A stretch of 64,000 nt of DNA from Betaproteobacteria bacterium (GCA_025362735.1 JANYFL010000062.1:62001-126000); one strand, 5' to 3'; shown: positions 44,265-56,178, counted from the first letter of the stretch. The notes: generated by a model from the letters alone, not told the origin. Program-made: numbers and translations.

Positions 44265-44729
44265 TTATTTTGGACGGTAGCGCGCAACCCGAGCAGCGCC
44301 GGATAAAACACGTGATCGCTTGCGATTGCTGGCGCGATACCACTGCGGCATGGCGCTCTGTTTGGCGACCCGATTACGATGCCAGTTCTTGCGTTTGGCC
44401 GGCGACACCTCGCTGGCATGACCAGCCTTCGACTCCATATCACTCATTGCATGCAAAGCCGAGTCCAGCTCACTCTTGGTTTTTTGCAGTTCGCTGTGGA
44501 TGGTGTTCTCGACCTCCTGCGCAGCCTGCTGGACATTCTCTTTCATCTTGCGCAACTCATCGAGTTGCATCTCGCGGCTGACTTCGGCCTTTACATCAGA
44601 AACATAAGTTCGCGCACGCCCGAGCAAGGTGCCCACCGTGCGCGCAACCTTGGGTAAACGCTCTGGGCCGATGACGACCAGAGCCACCACACCGATCAAG
44701 CCCAATTCGGAAATTCCGATGTCAAACAT
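44265..44729 (-). CDS. tatB: Sec-independent translocase subunit TatB
   Basis: A 154-residue protein with a short N-terminal helix (FDIGISELGLIGVVALVVIGP), the conserved PERLPK hinge and a long amphipathic helix (about 25-100), then a basic, probably unstructured tail. With TatC it forms the substrate-binding complex. It lies 14 bp upstream of tatC and 98 bp downstream of tatA. Confidence 0.95.
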   Translation of the reverse strand: MFDIGISELGLIGVVALVVIGPERLPKVARTVGTLLGRARTYVSDVKAEVSREMQLDELRKMKENVQQAAQEVENTIHSELQKTKSELDSALHAMSDMESKAGHASEVSPAKRKNWHRNRVAKQSAMPQWYRASNRKRSRVLSGAARVARYRPK

Positions 44730-44827
44730 AAATGATGATCATGAGGTGACCATGCGCCTCATGGAGAGGTTTGCAGAAGACACTGCCTGGAAGAAATAAA
44801 ACAAAAGTGAGGGTTGACGTGGCTCAC

Positions 44828-45055
44828 TCAGGAATGATTTTTTTCCTTGGCCTCAACATCAATGACGGTCTTGTCAGCCACTTGCTGGGGCGGGGTCGTA
44901 CCGTCCTTTTTTTCGCTGCCTTCTTTCATCCCGTCCTTGAAACCCTTGACCGCGCCTCCGAGATCTTCACCGATGTTGCGCAGTTTCTTGGTGCCGAAAA
45001 CCAGCAATACGATGACCAGTACGATCAGCCAATGCCAAATACTGAAGCTACCCAT
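44828..45055 (-). CDS. tatA: Sec-independent translocase subunit TatA
   Basis: A 75-residue pore-forming subunit: an N-terminal helix ([15 protein letters not shown]), the [19 protein letters not shown] amphipathic helix with the typical FG hinge and a charged tail. It is the first tat gene; the palindromic repeat (copy 2) lies about 60 bp upstream, between it and the HIT gene. Confidence 0.96.
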   Translation of the reverse strand: MGSFSIWHWLIVLVIVLLVFGTKKLRNIGEDLGGAVKGFKDGMKEGSEKKDGTTPPQQVADKTVIDVEAKEKNHS

Positions 45056-45112
45056 TTTCGATCTCCTGCGGAATGAATCCGCGAAACAATCTAATAAATT
45101 AAACTAACAGAC

Positions 45113-45251
45113 TAACAGGGTGTTGAAAACGTAGCGAGCGTCTGCGAGGCAAGGCGGACAGCGCACCGGAGTGTACTGGGACGTACACGAGGATTTCGAG
45201 CACTGCCCAACGCCGCATCACAGCCGCGCAGTAGTTTGCAACATCCTGTTA
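45113..45251 (-). repeat. Long-palindrome interspersed repeat, copy 2
   Basis: The reverse-complement counterpart of 14818-14960 (about 95% identical). Read on the minus strand, it starts with TAACAGGATGTTGCAAA, of which the first three bases are the TAA stop of the HIT gene, and ends with TTTTCAACACCCTGTTA. Terminal inverted repeats of about 12-13 bp (TAACAGGATGTTG and TAACAGGGTGTTG) and near-complete self-complementarity are visible. It occupies most of the HIT-tatA intergenic space. Confidence 0.88.
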
Positions 45252-45626
45252 GCGGGGCTGCCAAGGGCGCGAACCGCCAAGCACATGAATGTGTAGATGA
45301 TAGACCTCTTGCCCGCCCCCCGGGCCAGTATTGATAAAGGTCTTGAAACCACCCTGACCGCGACTTGCCCCGCTTGGGTCAGGTTGATAACCGCAACCCA
45401 GCTCGCGTGCCAACCTGGGTGCCAGTCCCAGCATTTTACCCAACAGGGCGTGATGCGCCTGTTCACACTCGGCCAGCGTCGCAATATGCAGCTTGGGAAC
45501 AATCAGAAAATGAATCGGGGCAGCGGGATTGATGTCATGAAAAGCAATCGCATCGTCATCCTCGTAAATCTTTTTCGAGGGAATTTGACCCGCTGCGATT
45601 TTGCAGAACAGACAATCCGCGTTCAT
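45249..45626 (-). CDS. Histidine triad (HIT) nucleotide-binding protein
   Basis: A 125-residue HINT-type purine nucleoside phosphoramidase. The triad is H110-L-H112-I-H114 ([10 protein letters not shown]); the N-terminus [17 protein letters not shown] and the [13 protein letters not shown] segment are typical. Its start overlaps the hisE stop by 4 bp (ATGA). Its own TAA is the first three bases of the palindromic repeat. Confidence 0.95.
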   Translation of the reverse strand: MNADCLFCKIAAGQIPSKKIYEDDDAIAFHDINPAAPIHFLIVPKLHIATLAECEQAHHALLGKMLGLAPRLARELGCGYQPDPSGASRGQGGFKTFINTGPGGGQEVYHLHIHVLGGSRPWQPR

Positions 45627-45982
45627 TTTCCTTCCTCTCTCTGTTGGCTCTTGCGTGCCGCAAACTCATCCAGCCCCGACAATCCTTCACGCCGTGCCAA
45701 TTCAGCCAGCACATCATCGGGTGACAAATCATGCTGAGCCAGCATGATGAGGCAGTGAAACCAGAGATCGGCGGTTTCGGCAATGATGCGCTCCGGCACA
45801 CCATCTTTTGCCGCCATCACAGTTTCAGTGGCTTCTTCACCAATTTTTTTCAACACAGCATCCGGCCCCTTGGCAAACAGCCGCGCCACATACGACTTGT
45901 CCGGGTCACCATTCTTGCGCGACTCGATTACTTCAGCCAGCCGCTTGAGTATGGAGTCTTTATTTCCCTGTTCGTTCGTCAC
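45623..45982 (-). CDS. hisE: Phosphoribosyl-ATP pyrophosphatase
   Basis: This enzyme hydrolyses PR-ATP to PR-AMP, the second step of histidine synthesis. The 119 residues form a helical MazG-like fold with [15 protein letters not shown] and [18 protein letters not shown] (metal-binding acidic residues). The start is GTG at 45982, overlapping the hisI stop by 4 bp. Confidence 0.95.
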   Translation of the reverse strand: MTNEQGNKDSILKRLAEVIESRKNGDPDKSYVARLFAKGPDAVLKKIGEEATETVMAAKDGVPERIIAETADLWFHCLIMLAQHDLSPDDVLAELARREGLSGLDEFAARKSQQREEGK

Positions 45983-46377
45983 TTGTACATTCCCTCAGGG
46001 TCTTTCAACACCGGCTCGACCGTTTCCCAGATGCGCACACCGTCTTTGGTATCGAGTTTCTGGAAAAAACAGCTATGACGACCAGTGTGGCAGGCGATTC
46101 CTTCGATCTGCTCGACCTTCAGCAGCACCACGTCCTCATCACAATCGAGACGGATTTCGTGCACTTTCTGGATATGCCCCGACTCTTCGCCTTTATGCCA
46201 GAGTTTCTTGCGCGAGCGGCTCCAGTAAACGGCTTCACCGGTATCGGCAGTTCTTTGCAAGGCTTCGCGGTTCATGAAGGCAAACATCAGCACATCATTG
46301 CTGCCCACTTCTTGCGCGATGACGGGTACGAGGCCTTGCTCGTCCCATTTGATTTTATTTAACCAGCTTTTGGGCAT
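45979..46377 (-). CDS. hisI: Phosphoribosyl-AMP cyclohydrolase
   Basis: The third step of histidine synthesis, as a stand-alone cyclohydrolase (132 aa) separate from hisE. Motifs are [30 protein letters not shown] and the zinc-binding region [11 protein letters not shown]. It lies 24 bp after hisF. Confidence 0.95.
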   Translation of the reverse strand: MPKSWLNKIKWDEQGLVPVIAQEVGSNDVLMFAFMNREALQRTADTGEAVYWSRSRKKLWHKGEESGHIQKVHEIRLDCDEDVVLLKVEQIEGIACHTGRHSCFFQKLDTKDGVRIWETVEPVLKDPEGMYK

Positions 46378-46401
46378 TGCTTTCGTCTTTCAGATCAACT
46401 T

Positions 46402-47175
46402 TCAATTCAAACGCATGGGAATACCAAGTTCGGACATGTATTGCTTCGCCTGACCGACCGTGTACTCCCCATAGTGAAAAATACTTGCTGCAAGCACGGC
46501 ATCGGCACGACCTTCGAGCACGCCGTCGGCCAGATGCTGGAGATTGCCGACACCGCCGGATGCGATCACGGGAATCGGCACTGCATCGGCAATAGCACGC
46601 GTGAGCGGCAGATCAAAGCCCTGCTTGGTACCGTCGCGATTCATGCTGGTCAGCAGAATTTCGCCTGCGCCGAGTTCGGCAACTTTTTTGGCCCATTCAA
46701 CCGCGTCCAGGCCAGTGCCTTTACGCCCGCCATGCGTAAACACTTCCCAGGTGCCGAGAGCATCGCTCCACTTGGCGTCGATCGCCACGACAATGCACTG
46801 CGAGCCATATTTGCCTGAAGCATCGGCAACCAGTTGCGGGTTCTGCACGGCGCTGGAGTTCATGCTGATTTTGTCCGCACCTGCGTTGAGCAAGCGACGC
46901 ACATCCGCCACTTCGCGCACGCCACCACCAACCGTCAGCGGAATAAAGACCTGTGACGCGACGGCTTCAATGACATGCAGAATGACATCGCGCTGGTCAC
47001 TGGTCGCCGTAATATCGAGAAAAGTAATTTCGTCCGCACCCTGATCGTCATAGCGCTTGGCGATTTCAACCGGGTCACCGGCATCGCGCAGCTCGACAAA
47101 ATTGATGCCCTTGACCACGCGGCCAGCGGTGACGTCAAGACAGGGAATGATGCGTTTCGCGAGCATGGGAGTCAT
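46402..47175 (-). CDS. hisF: Imidazole glycerol phosphate synthase cyclase subunit
   Basis: The TIM-barrel partner of HisH that forms IGP and AICAR from PRFAR. The 257 residues include the catalytic Asp in IIPCLDV near the N-terminus and a second Asp in LLTSMNRDG, and two phosphate-binding glycine turns. The start may be ATG 47175 or ATG 47166 (MLAKR). Confidence 0.96.
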   Translation of the reverse strand: MTPMLAKRIIPCLDVTAGRVVKGINFVELRDAGDPVEIAKRYDDQGADEITFLDITATSDQRDVILHVIEAVASQVFIPLTVGGGVREVADVRRLLNAGADKISMNSSAVQNPQLVADASGKYGSQCIVVAIDAKWSDALGTWEVFTHGGRKGTGLDAVEWAKKVAELGAGEILLTSMNRDGTKQGFDLPLTRAIADAVPIPVIASGGVGNLQHLADGVLEGRADAVLAASIFHYGEYTVGQAKQYMSELGIPMRLN

Positions 47176-47194
47176 TCTGGCGCATTCGCGCCGA

Positions 47195-47938
47195 TCATTC
47201 TTCGACGTAAGTGTCGGCCTGCTCCTGCGCTGCCTTGAAATTCAAGTCACCAGAATAAATCGCACGACCGCAGATAACGCCTTCAATGCCTTCGTCTTCA
47301 ACACCGCACAGGGCTTCAACGTCTTTGAGATTCGACAAGCCTCCGCTCGCAATCACCGGCACCGTCACAGCCTGAGCCAGCTTCACAGTAGCGTCGATAT
47401 TAATGCCACTCAGCATCCCATCACGGCCGATGTCGGTATAAATGATTGCCTCAACACCATAGCCTTCGAACTTCTTGGCCAGATCGACGACTTCGTGACC
47501 GGTCAGTTTGCTCCAGCCATCAGTGGCGACTTTACCGTCCTTGGCATCGAGTCCTACGATGATCTGACCTGGAAAGGCACTACAGGCATCGTGCAGAAAA
47601 CCGGGATTCTTCACAGCAGCGGTGCCAATGATGACGTAAGCCAGACCATCATCGAGATAGCGTTCGATGGTATCCAGATCGCGAATGCCACCACCGAGTT
47701 GCACCGGAATCAGATGGCCGACGGCCTGGACGATGGCCTTGATTGCGGCCTCGTTCTTGGGCTTGCCGGCAACGGCGCCATTCAGATCAACCAGATGCAG
47801 GCGTCGCGCGCCCTGCTCCAGCCAGTGCAGCGCCATGGCAGCAGGGTCCTCGGAAAACACCGTCGCATCATTCAAATCGCCTTGTTTCAGGCGGACGCAA
47901 TGACCATCCTTCAGGTCAATCGCAGGGATAAGCAGCAT
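47195..47938 (-). CDS. hisA: ProFAR isomerase HisA
   Basis: This half-barrel-duplicated TIM barrel (247 aa) catalyses the Amadori rearrangement of ProFAR. The catalytic Asp is in [11 protein letters not shown], and the second conserved Asp in [10 protein letters not shown]. It lies between hisH and hisF. Confidence 0.96.
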   Translation of the reverse strand: MLLIPAIDLKDGHCVRLKQGDLNDATVFSEDPAAMALHWLEQGARRLHLVDLNGAVAGKPKNEAAIKAIVQAVGHLIPVQLGGGIRDLDTIERYLDDGLAYVIIGTAAVKNPGFLHDACSAFPGQIIVGLDAKDGKVATDGWSKLTGHEVVDLAKKFEGYGVEAIIYTDIGRDGMLSGINIDATVKLAQAVTVPVIASGGLSNLKDVEALCGVEDEGIEGVICGRAIYSGDLNFKAAQEQADTYVEE

Positions 47939-48000
47939 GTTGTTTGGGAAGTAACTGGGAAGGGGATTTCAATTGGAAGCGACCGGAAGATCCCGATTAA

Positions 48001-48654
48001 TCAGGGATTCCAGGTGACAAAATTCTTGTAGAGGGCGAGGCCAGCGGCGGCACTTTTCTCCGGATGGAATTGCGTAGCGAAAATATTATCGCGTGCAATG
48101 GCGCAGGTAAAGGGTAGACCGTAAACACTTTCCCCGGCTGTTGCTTTGGCGTCAGCCGGAACCACATAGTAACTGTGGACAAAATAGAACCAGCTTTCGT
48201 CCGCAATCCCCTGCCAGAGCGGGTGATTTTTTCCATTTTGCGCCACTTGTCGCACCCGGTTCCAGCCCATGTGCGGCACTTTCAGGCGCGTACCGTCGGG
48301 CTGTGCCATCAGCTCGGGACTAAAGCGGATGCAACGTCCAGAGATTAACCCTAGCCCAGGCGTGTCACCTTCATCGCTCCAGTCGCACAACATTTGCTCG
48401 CCGACACACACGCCCAACAAAGGCTTGCTCTCGGCGCTTCGCAGGACGGCTTCAAGCAGTCCAGATTCACGCAGATTGCGCATGCAGTCCGGCATTGCGC
48501 CCTGGCCGGGAAGAATTACGCGTTCGGCATTGAGAATTTCGGCAGGGTTCGACGAGATGCGCACATCGGCCTCAGGCACGACCGCGTACACAGCCTGAGC
48601 CACCGAGCGCAAGTTGCCCATACCGTAATCAACAATGGCAATCATGGAAGACAT
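48001..48654 (-). CDS. hisH: Imidazole glycerol phosphate synthase glutaminase subunit
   Basis: A class I glutamine amidotransferase (217 aa) that supplies ammonia to HisF. The nucleophile is Cys in [11 protein letters not shown], and the C-terminal His-Glu pair lies in [13 protein letters not shown]. The N-terminus is [13 protein letters not shown]; the start is ATG 48654 or 48645. Confidence 0.95.
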   Translation of the reverse strand: MSSMIAIVDYGMGNLRSVAQAVYAVVPEADVRISSNPAEILNAERVILPGQGAMPDCMRNLRESGLLEAVLRSAESKPLLGVCVGEQMLCDWSDEGDTPGLGLISGRCIRFSPELMAQPDGTRLKVPHMGWNRVRQVAQNGKNHPLWQGIADESWFYFVHSYYVVPADAKATAGESVYGLPFTCAIARDNIFATQFHPEKSAAAGLALYKNFVTWNP

Positions 48655-48710
48655 GGAAGTGTGCGTTTCAAGCTAGATGCAGAAAAACCGCATCAAGTTT
48701 TATAGGCGGA

Positions 48711-49298
48711 TCAGAGACTTCCTTTGGTGCTGGGAATCTGGCCCGCGGCGCGTGCGTCCAGTTCCACGGCCATGCGCAAGGCGCGACCAAAGGCTTTGAA
48801 TACCGTCTCGCATTGATGGTGGGCATTCTCACCGCGCAGATTATCGATATGCAATGTGACCAGCCCGTGATTGACAAGGCCCTGAAAAAATTCATGGGTC
48901 AGATCAACGTCGAACTGACCGATCATTGCGCGAGTGAAAGGCACATGAAATTCCAGGCCGGGCCGACCAGAGAGATCGATCACGACCCGCGACAAGGCTT
49001 CGTCTAATGGCACATAGGCGTGACCGTAACGACGCAGACCCTTCTTGTCGCCCAAGGCCTTGATCAGCGCCTGACCCAGCGTAATGCCAATGTCTTCCAC
49101 GGTGTGATGGGCATCGATATGTAAATCGCCTTTGGCTTCGACATCCAGATCAACCAGCCCGTGACGAGCGATCTGATCCAGCATGTGATCCAGAAAGGGA
49201 ACGCCGGTCGCCAGCTTGGCTTGACCTGTGCCATCCAGATTGATAGCAACACGAATTTGCGTCTCGGCGGTGTTACGGGAAACTTCTGCGGTTCTCAT
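48711..49298 (-). CDS. hisB: Imidazoleglycerol-phosphate dehydratase
   Basis: A monofunctional dehydratase of 195 residues with the two metal-binding DAHHTVED and ENAHHQCE motifs and [13 protein letters not shown]. The ATG at 49298 ([10 protein letters not shown]) matches the usual family start; an in-frame ATG at 49328 is an alternative. It is divergent from hisC (123 bp between them), so hisBHAFIE must have its own promoter here or depend on transcription coming through hisC in antisense. Confidence 0.94.
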   Translation of the reverse strand: MRTAEVSRNTAETQIRVAINLDGTGQAKLATGVPFLDHMLDQIARHGLVDLDVEAKGDLHIDAHHTVEDIGITLGQALIKALGDKKGLRRYGHAYVPLDEALSRVVIDLSGRPGLEFHVPFTRAMIGQFDVDLTHEFFQGLVNHGLVTLHIDNLRGENAHHQCETVFKAFGRALRMAVELDARAAGQIPSTKGSL

Positions 49299-49421
49299 GG
49301 GGTTTGGGGTGATCTGGCGGGGCACCATGATAGCATTGGCTGCACTTAAGCCTCGCGTGAAGTCTCATCGTTTTACTTTACGTAAACCCTTTTATTTAGA
49401 GTACGTTTTACAGCCAATTCC

Positions 49422-50492
49422 ATGAGCCGCTATTGGAGCGCCGTCGTTCACGGTCTTACCCCCTACGTTCCTGGCGAGCAGCCCAAGCTGCCCGACCTGA
49501 TCAAACTCAACACCAACGAGAACCCCTACGGCCCGTCGCCCAAGGTGCTGGCCGCGCTGCAAAAGGAATGCGCCGATACGCTGCGGCTCTATCCCGACCC
49601 GACCGCCGACAAGCTCAAACAGGCCATAGCCGACTACTACGGGATCGCACGCAATCAGATCTTCGTTGGTAACGGTTCCGATGAAGTGCTTGCCCATGTT
49701 TTTCAGGCGCTGCTGAAGCATGAGCGGCCCATTTTGTTTCCAGATATCACCTACAGCTTCTATCCGGTCTATTGCGGTTTGTATGGGATTGAGTACAAAG
49801 AGGTGCCGCTTGATGAAGCTTTCCAGATTCGCATCGACGACTATCTGAAACCTGACGCTGGAAAAAATGGCGGCATCGTGTTCCCGAATCCGAATGCACC
49901 CACCGGTAGCGCCTTGCCCCTCAGTGAAATCGAGCGGCTACTCAAAGCTAACCCTGATTCGGTCGTCGTCATTGACGAAGCTTACGTTGACTTCGGTGCT
50001 GAAAGCGCCATCGCGCTGATCAATCGCTATCCGAACGTGCTGGTCACGCAATCCCTGTCCAAATCACGCGCGCTGGCCGGATTGCGCATTGGACTTGCCA
50101 TTGGCCATCCTGATTTGATCGAGGCGCTGGAACGTGTCAAGGACAGTTTCAATTCCTATCCGCTGGATCGCTTTGCCCAAGCTGGGGCCGCTGCCGCTTT
50201 CGAAGATCGCGCCTACTTCGAAGAAAAACGCAACGCCGTCATCCAAAGCCGTGAAGCCTTGGTGGCCAAATTGAAAAAACTCGGCTTCGAAATTCTGCCG
50301 TCTGCCGCCAACTTCGTGTTCGTACGCCATCCCAAACACGATGCAGTCAAACTCGCTGCCGCTCTACGCGAACGCTCGATCATCGTGCGGCATTTCAAAC
50401 ATGCGCGGATCAATCAGTTCTTGCGGATTACGGTTGGAACCGATAAACAGTGTGCAGCCTTGGTCGCTGCGATGAGCGAAATATTGGCTTAA
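49422..50492 (+). CDS. hisC: Histidinol-phosphate aminotransferase, inverted within the his cluster
   Basis: A PLP-dependent fold-type I aminotransferase of 356 residues. Signatures are [31 protein letters not shown], the [10 protein letters not shown] segment and the PLP lysine in [14 protein letters not shown]. It sits between hisB and hisD but on the opposite strand; its TAA overlaps the hisD TAA by 4 bp (palindromic TTAA). In the usual betaproteobacterial cluster hisC is co-directional, so a local inversion or a replacement is inferred. Confidence 0.95.
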   Translation: MSRYWSAVVHGLTPYVPGEQPKLPDLIKLNTNENPYGPSPKVLAALQKECADTLRLYPDPTADKLKQAIADYYGIARNQIFVGNGSDEVLAHVFQALLKHERPILFPDITYSFYPVYCGLYGIEYKEVPLDEAFQIRIDDYLKPDAGKNGGIVFPNPNAPTGSALPLSEIERLLKANPDSVVVIDEAYVDFGAESAIALINRYPNVLVTQSLSKSRALAGLRIGLAIGHPDLIEALERVKDSFNSYPLDRFAQAGAAAAFEDRAYFEEKRNAVIQSREALVAKLKKLGFEILPSAANFVFVRHPKHDAVKLAAALRERSIIVRHFKHARINQFLRITVGTDKQCAALVAAMSEILA

Positions 50493-51799
50493 GGTTTCAG
50501 CCTGAATTCGGCTGACTGCGCATGGGCTTGCAGGCCCTCGCCATACGCCAGTTCGGCGGCGATCTTGCCCAGCGTCTGCGCGCCAGCAGGACTGACTTGA
50601 ATGATGCTGGAGCGTTTCTGGAAATCGTAGACACCCAGTGGCGATGAGAAGCGCGCGGTGCGGGCGGTGGGCAAGACGTGATTGGGTCCGGCGCAATAGT
50701 CGCCCAGGGATTCGCTGCTGTAGATGCCCATGAAGATGGCGCCGGCGTGGCGGATTTTCGGCAACAGCGCTTCAGGGTCTTGAACCGACAACTCCAAATG
50801 CTCAGGTGCGATGCGATTGGAAATCGCGCAGGCTTCGTCGAGATCGCGCACCTTGATCAGCGCACAGCGGTTTTTCATCGAAGTACGTACGATATCAGCA
50901 CGCGGCAAGGTGGGCAGCAGCTTTTCAATGCTGGCGGCAACCTTGGTAATGAAAGCCGCATCGGGACAGAGCAGGATGGCCTGTGCCACTTCGTCATGTT
51001 CGGCCTGAGAAAACAGGTCCATCGCGATCCAGTCCGCGTAGTCTGATACCTCTGCCGCGCCATCGGACAGAACCAGAATTTCGGAGGGCCCTGCAATCAT
51101 GTCGATACCGACCGTGCCGAACACGCGGCGCTTGGCGGCTGCCACATACGCGTTGCCGGGGCCGACGATTTTGTCGACCGCAGGAATCGTCACCGTCCCA
51201 TAAGCCAAAGCGCCTACTGCTTGTGCACCCCCGATGGCGAACACACGATCGACTCCCGCAATCGCCGCAGCCGCCAGGACCATGCCATTGCGCTCGCCGC
51301 CGGGGGTGGGTGTGACCATGATGACTTCCTGCACGCCTGCCACTTTGGCGGGAATGGCGTTCATCAACACCGATGACGGATAGGAGGCTTTACCACCCGG
51401 CACATAGAGGCCGACACGATCCAGCGCAGTAATGCGTTGACCCAGCACCGTGCCGTCGGCTTCGGTATAGCGCCAGGACTCGCTTAATTGTTTTTCGTGA
51501 AAACTGCGCACACGCGATGCGGCTGCTTCAAGAGCCTTGCGTTGCGTGTCAGGCAAAGCAACTAACGCAGCCTGCAGTTCGGCTTGAGTGATTTCCAGCT
51601 GGCTTGCTTGTTGAACGTCAACGCGGTCGAACTTGCGTGTGTAGTCGAGCAAGGCCGCATCGCCACGCTGCTTGATATCGGCGAGTATGGCAGCGGCCGC
51701 TTGATCGACGGTGCTGTCGTCGTCCGTGTCGAATTGCAGCAGCGCAATGAGCTGGGCTTCGAAGTCGGAGGACGTCGTATCGAGTTGGCGCGCAGACAT
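50489..51799 (-). CDS. hisD: Histidinol dehydrogenase
   Basis: This zinc enzyme (436 aa) oxidises histidinol to histidine. Family motifs are [48 protein letters not shown] and the catalytic-region FSQAEHDE...APEHLEL. It starts 5 bp after hisG and is convergent with hisC. Confidence 0.97.
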   Translation of the reverse strand: MSARQLDTTSSDFEAQLIALLQFDTDDDSTVDQAAAAILADIKQRGDAALLDYTRKFDRVDVQQASQLEITQAELQAALVALPDTQRKALEAAASRVRSFHEKQLSESWRYTEADGTVLGQRITALDRVGLYVPGGKASYPSSVLMNAIPAKVAGVQEVIMVTPTPGGERNGMVLAAAAIAGVDRVFAIGGAQAVGALAYGTVTIPAVDKIVGPGNAYVAAAKRRVFGTVGIDMIAGPSEILVLSDGAAEVSDYADWIAMDLFSQAEHDEVAQAILLCPDAAFITKVAASIEKLLPTLPRADIVRTSMKNRCALIKVRDLDEACAISNRIAPEHLELSVQDPEALLPKIRHAGAIFMGIYSSESLGDYCAGPNHVLPTARTARFSSPLGVYDFQKRSSIIQVSPAGAQTLGKIAAELAYGEGLQAHAQSAEFRLKP

Positions 51800-51804
51800 G
51801 AATA

Positions 51805-52455
51805 TCAGCCCTTGGCGACCGCAGCCTTGAACACATCCAGCAGCGGTTGCAACTGCTCACGTTTCAACTTCAATGCAGCCTGATTGACGATCAGGCGCGA
51901 TGAAATCGCCATGATCTGTTCTACCTCGACCAGATTGTTCGCGCGCAGGGTGCCGCCACTGGAAACCAGATCGACAATAGCATCGGCCAGTCCTACCAGC
52001 GGCGCGAGTTCCATTGAGCCATAGAGCTTGATCAGATCAACGTGCACACCTTTCGCAGCAAAGTGTTCGTGCGCGGTCTTGACGTACTTGGTCGCCACAC
52101 GCAGACGCGCGCCTTGGCGCACGGCGTTTTCGTAATCGAAACCGGCGCGTACTGCGACCGACATACGACATTGGGCGATCTGCAGGTCAATCGGTTGATA
52201 CAAACCTTCGCTGCCATGTTCCAGCAACACGTCCTTGCCCGCCACGCCAAAATCGGCCGCGCCATATTGCACATAGGTTGGCACATCCGAAGCGCGCACG
52301 ATCAGCAGACGCAGCTTCGCATTCGAAGTCGGCAAGATCAACTTGCGCGAGCTTTCAGGATCTTCGGTCACCTCGATGCCCGCCGCTTTCAACAGCGGCA
52401 AAGTCTCGGTAAAGATGCGACCTTTGGAGAGTGCGAGGGTTAATACGTCATTCAT
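51805..52455 (-). CDS. hisG: ATP phosphoribosyltransferase, short form
   Basis: The first step of histidine synthesis. The ATG at 52455 ([15 protein letters not shown]) is chosen, with GGAATTGAG just upstream, giving 216 residues: the short form, which lacks the regulatory ACT-like domain and normally needs HisZ. The motifs [19 protein letters not shown] and [20 protein letters not shown] are present. No hisZ is seen in this window. It follows murA by 25 bp. Confidence 0.95.
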   Translation of the reverse strand: MNDVLTLALSKGRIFTETLPLLKAAGIEVTEDPESSRKLILPTSNAKLRLLIVRASDVPTYVQYGAADFGVAGKDVLLEHGSEGLYQPIDLQIAQCRMSVAVRAGFDYENAVRQGARLRVATKYVKTAHEHFAAKGVHVDLIKLYGSMELAPLVGLADAIVDLVSSGGTLRANNLVEVEQIMAISSRLIVNQAALKLKREQLQPLLDVFKAAVAKG

Positions 52456-52468
52456 CTCAATTCCATCG

Positions 52469-52480
52469 TGCAACATCCTG

Positions 52481-52483
<3 letters not shown>
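52469..52483 (-). repeat. 15-bp fragment identical to the palindromic repeat end, at murA stop
   Basis: Minus-strand TAACAGGATGTTGCA equals the first 15 bases of the repeat element of 45113-45251 and begins with the murA stop codon, the same placement as in the two full copies. It could be a remnant after loss of the element, or the type of site the element prefers. Confidence 0.5.
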
Positions 52484-53996
<1,513 letters not shown>

Positions 53997-54023
53997 GTGC
54001 TTATTCTCAAACTTATTCTCAAG

Positions 54024-54815
54024 TCAGTGTTTGATCTTGTAACCCGATTTGAGCATCTGAATCGTGACCGCCGAAACCAAAAGGAATGTCATCAAGATGA
54101 TGCCAAAACTGATCAGCGGATTCACATCCGATACGCCAAAGAATCCGTAGCGAAAACCATCGATCATGTAGAAAAAAGGATTAGCGTGCGACACCGTCTG
54201 CCAGAACGGTGGCAACGAATGAATCGAATAGAACACACCAGACAGAAATGTCGCGGGCAGGATCACGAAGTTCTGGAAGGCCGCAACCTGATCAAACTTC
54301 TCGGCCCAGATACCGGCAATCGTGCCGAGTGCGCCCATCGTCGCACTACCCAGCGCCGCGAAAATGATGATCCACCATGGCGCAGTGAAATCGGGAATGG
54401 CAAAGAATAGCGTTACGACAAAAACGCCGAAGCCGACCATCAAGCCGCGCACCGTGGCCGCCAATACATAGGCCGAATAAATCTGCCAGTGCGACAGCGG
54501 CGGCAGAAGAATGAAGACCAGATTGCCGGTAACTTTAGACTGGATTAGTGAAGAGGTACTGTTGGCAAAGGCATTTTGCAATGCTGCCATCATCACGAGA
54601 CCGGGAATCAAGAATTCGGTATAGGGAATCGTTCCGTATACCTTGACGTGGCCTTCTAGTGCGTGAGCAAAAATAAGTTGATACAACACCGTCGTCAGGA
54701 CTGGCGCGCCGATGGTCTGATAAGCCACTTTCCAGAAGCGCAGCGTTTCCTTGTAGAACAGGGTGCGAAAGCCAATGTAGCTGCTATAGCTTTGAATATT
54801 ATTGGTCTGGCTCAT
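54024..54815 (-). CDS. ABC-2 type transporter permease (YadH-like)
   Basis: A 263-residue inner-membrane protein with six helices of the ABC-2 permease family, including FLIPGLVMMAALQNAFANSTSSL and the FQNFVILPATFLSGVFYSIHSLP motif, as in YadH/NodJ-type exporters. The ATG at 54815 overlaps the ATPase stop by 4 bp. The substrate is unknown; it may export a cell-surface component. Confidence 0.9.
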   Translation of the reverse strand: MSQTNNIQSYSSYIGFRTLFYKETLRFWKVAYQTIGAPVLTTVLYQLIFAHALEGHVKVYGTIPYTEFLIPGLVMMAALQNAFANSTSSLIQSKVTGNLVFILLPPLSHWQIYSAYVLAATVRGLMVGFGVFVVTLFFAIPDFTAPWWIIIFAALGSATMGALGTIAGIWAEKFDQVAAFQNFVILPATFLSGVFYSIHSLPPFWQTVSHANPFFYMIDGFRYGFFGVSDVNPLISFGIILMTFLLVSAVTIQMLKSGYKIKH

Positions 54816-55750
54816 GCGGTCACCTCTGCCATGGTCGGTGACGCGCCCTGCATGATCTGAATAAAGACATCTTCGAGATCGGCTTCTTGTAGCTGAACCT
54901 GGTCGACGATGGCGCCGGCATTGCGACACTGAGCCAGGATAGCTTCCAGCTCGGTGTGGCCGGACAAACGCAAGGCAACGCGACTAGAAGTTGTTGCCGC
55001 TTCAGGATCAATGGCCATGGCACGCAGGTTCTCAGGCAAACGTCCCGATGAGAAACTCAGCACCAGTTGGGTCGCTGAAAAACGTTTGATCAGGTCTGCC
55101 GTTGCTTCCAGTGCAACGATTTGTCCTTGCTTGAGCATGGCAACACGTTTACAAAGCGATTCCGCTTCTTCGAGGTAGTGCGTGGTCAGAACGATGGTGT
55201 GACCCTCGCGATTCAAGCGGGAAATGAATTTCCATAGCGTCTGGCGCAGCTCGACATCGACACCCGCCGTGGGCTCGTCCAATACGATGACAGGGGGTTT
55301 GTGGACGAGAGCTTGAGCAACCAGCACGCGTCGCTTCATGCCGCCGGACAAGGCACGCATATTGGTATCGGCCTTGTTGGTCAGATCGAGATTGGCCATG
55401 ACTTCATCAATCCACGCATCGTTATTGGTCAAGCCAAAATAACCGGACTGAATGCGCAGGGTTTCACGCACGGTGAAAAAAGGATCGAACACCAACTCTT
55501 GCGGCACGATGCCCAATGCACGACGGCTGGCACGAAAGTCGGTGATGACATCATGACCCAGAACGTCAACACTGCCTGAATCGGCGCGAGTCAAACCTGC
55601 AATGATGGAAATCAGCGTGGTCTTGCCTGCGCCGTTTGGCCCGAGCAGGCCGAAAAACTCGCCTTGCTCAATTTCGAGGCTCACACCTGCAAGCGCCTGT
55701 AATTTCTTGTAGCGCTTGGTGACGTTGCAGATGCTGATGGCGGCCGACAT
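54812..55750 (-). CDS. ABC transporter ATP-binding protein (YadG-like)
   Basis: A 312-residue ATPase with Walker A GPNGAGKTT (37-45), the signature LSGGMKRR, Walker B VIVLDEPTAG and a C-terminal extension of about 80 residues after the core. It pairs with the ABC-2 permease that follows directly. In betaproteobacteria this pair often sits between mlaB and bolA. Confidence 0.93.
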   Translation of the reverse strand: MSAAISICNVTKRYKKLQALAGVSLEIEQGEFFGLLGPNGAGKTTLISIIAGLTRADSGSVDVLGHDVITDFRASRRALGIVPQELVFDPFFTVRETLRIQSGYFGLTNNDAWIDEVMANLDLTNKADTNMRALSGGMKRRVLVAQALVHKPPVIVLDEPTAGVDVELRQTLWKFISRLNREGHTIVLTTHYLEEAESLCKRVAMLKQGQIVALEATADLIKRFSATQLVLSFSSGRLPENLRAMAIDPEAATTSSRVALRLSGHTELEAILAQCRNAGAIVDQVQLQEADLEDVFIQIMQGASPTMAEVTA

Positions 55751-55852
55751 GATGGCGATGGAGGAAAATCAAAGAGAAGGGAACGAATTATAAGACAAGG
55801 GTCAGGCCAAAGCGGCCTAAGCCCCTAATACCACGATGAGCCACGAGGGGAA

Positions 55853-56158
55853 TCAGTGGTGGTGGTGGTTGTGGGGAGGTGCGGCAACAGACGCCGACGT
55901 AAAGCCGTTCAGTACAGTGTCAACCCCATACACGGCAGCAAAGCTGAGCAATGTGCCGGGAATATCAGTGAAGTTCAGATTTTGATTTTTTTTCTGAGCC
56001 TGGCGCTGCCAGTCAAGCAAGACGGCAATGGCTGAGGAATCGGAACCTTTTAGTTCAGCCAAAGAGAATTCTTGCTCGCCAGCCGCTATTGCGTGTGCGC
56101 CATCCACCAATGCCAGTTTGGCATTGTGCATCTGGATTGGCGCTGTGGGGCGATACAT
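55853..56158 (-). CDS. mlaB: STAS-domain protein MlaB
   Basis: The cytoplasmic STAS subunit of the MlaFEDB lipid transporter. The 101-residue protein has a STAS core (ALVDGAHAIAAGEQEFSLAELKGSDSSAIAVLLDW). It ends in a natural His-rich tail, PPHNHHHH, encoded by a run of GTG/ATG-like repeats on the plus strand, which is unusual for the family and could bind metal. It lies 20 bp after mlaC. Confidence 0.85.
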   Translation of the reverse strand: MYRPTAPIQMHNAKLALVDGAHAIAAGEQEFSLAELKGSDSSAIAVLLDWQRQAQKKNQNLNFTDIPGTLLSFAAVYGVDTVLNGFTSASVAAPPHNHHHH

Positions 56159-56178
56159 ATGCGTTGATCAGAATGGTG

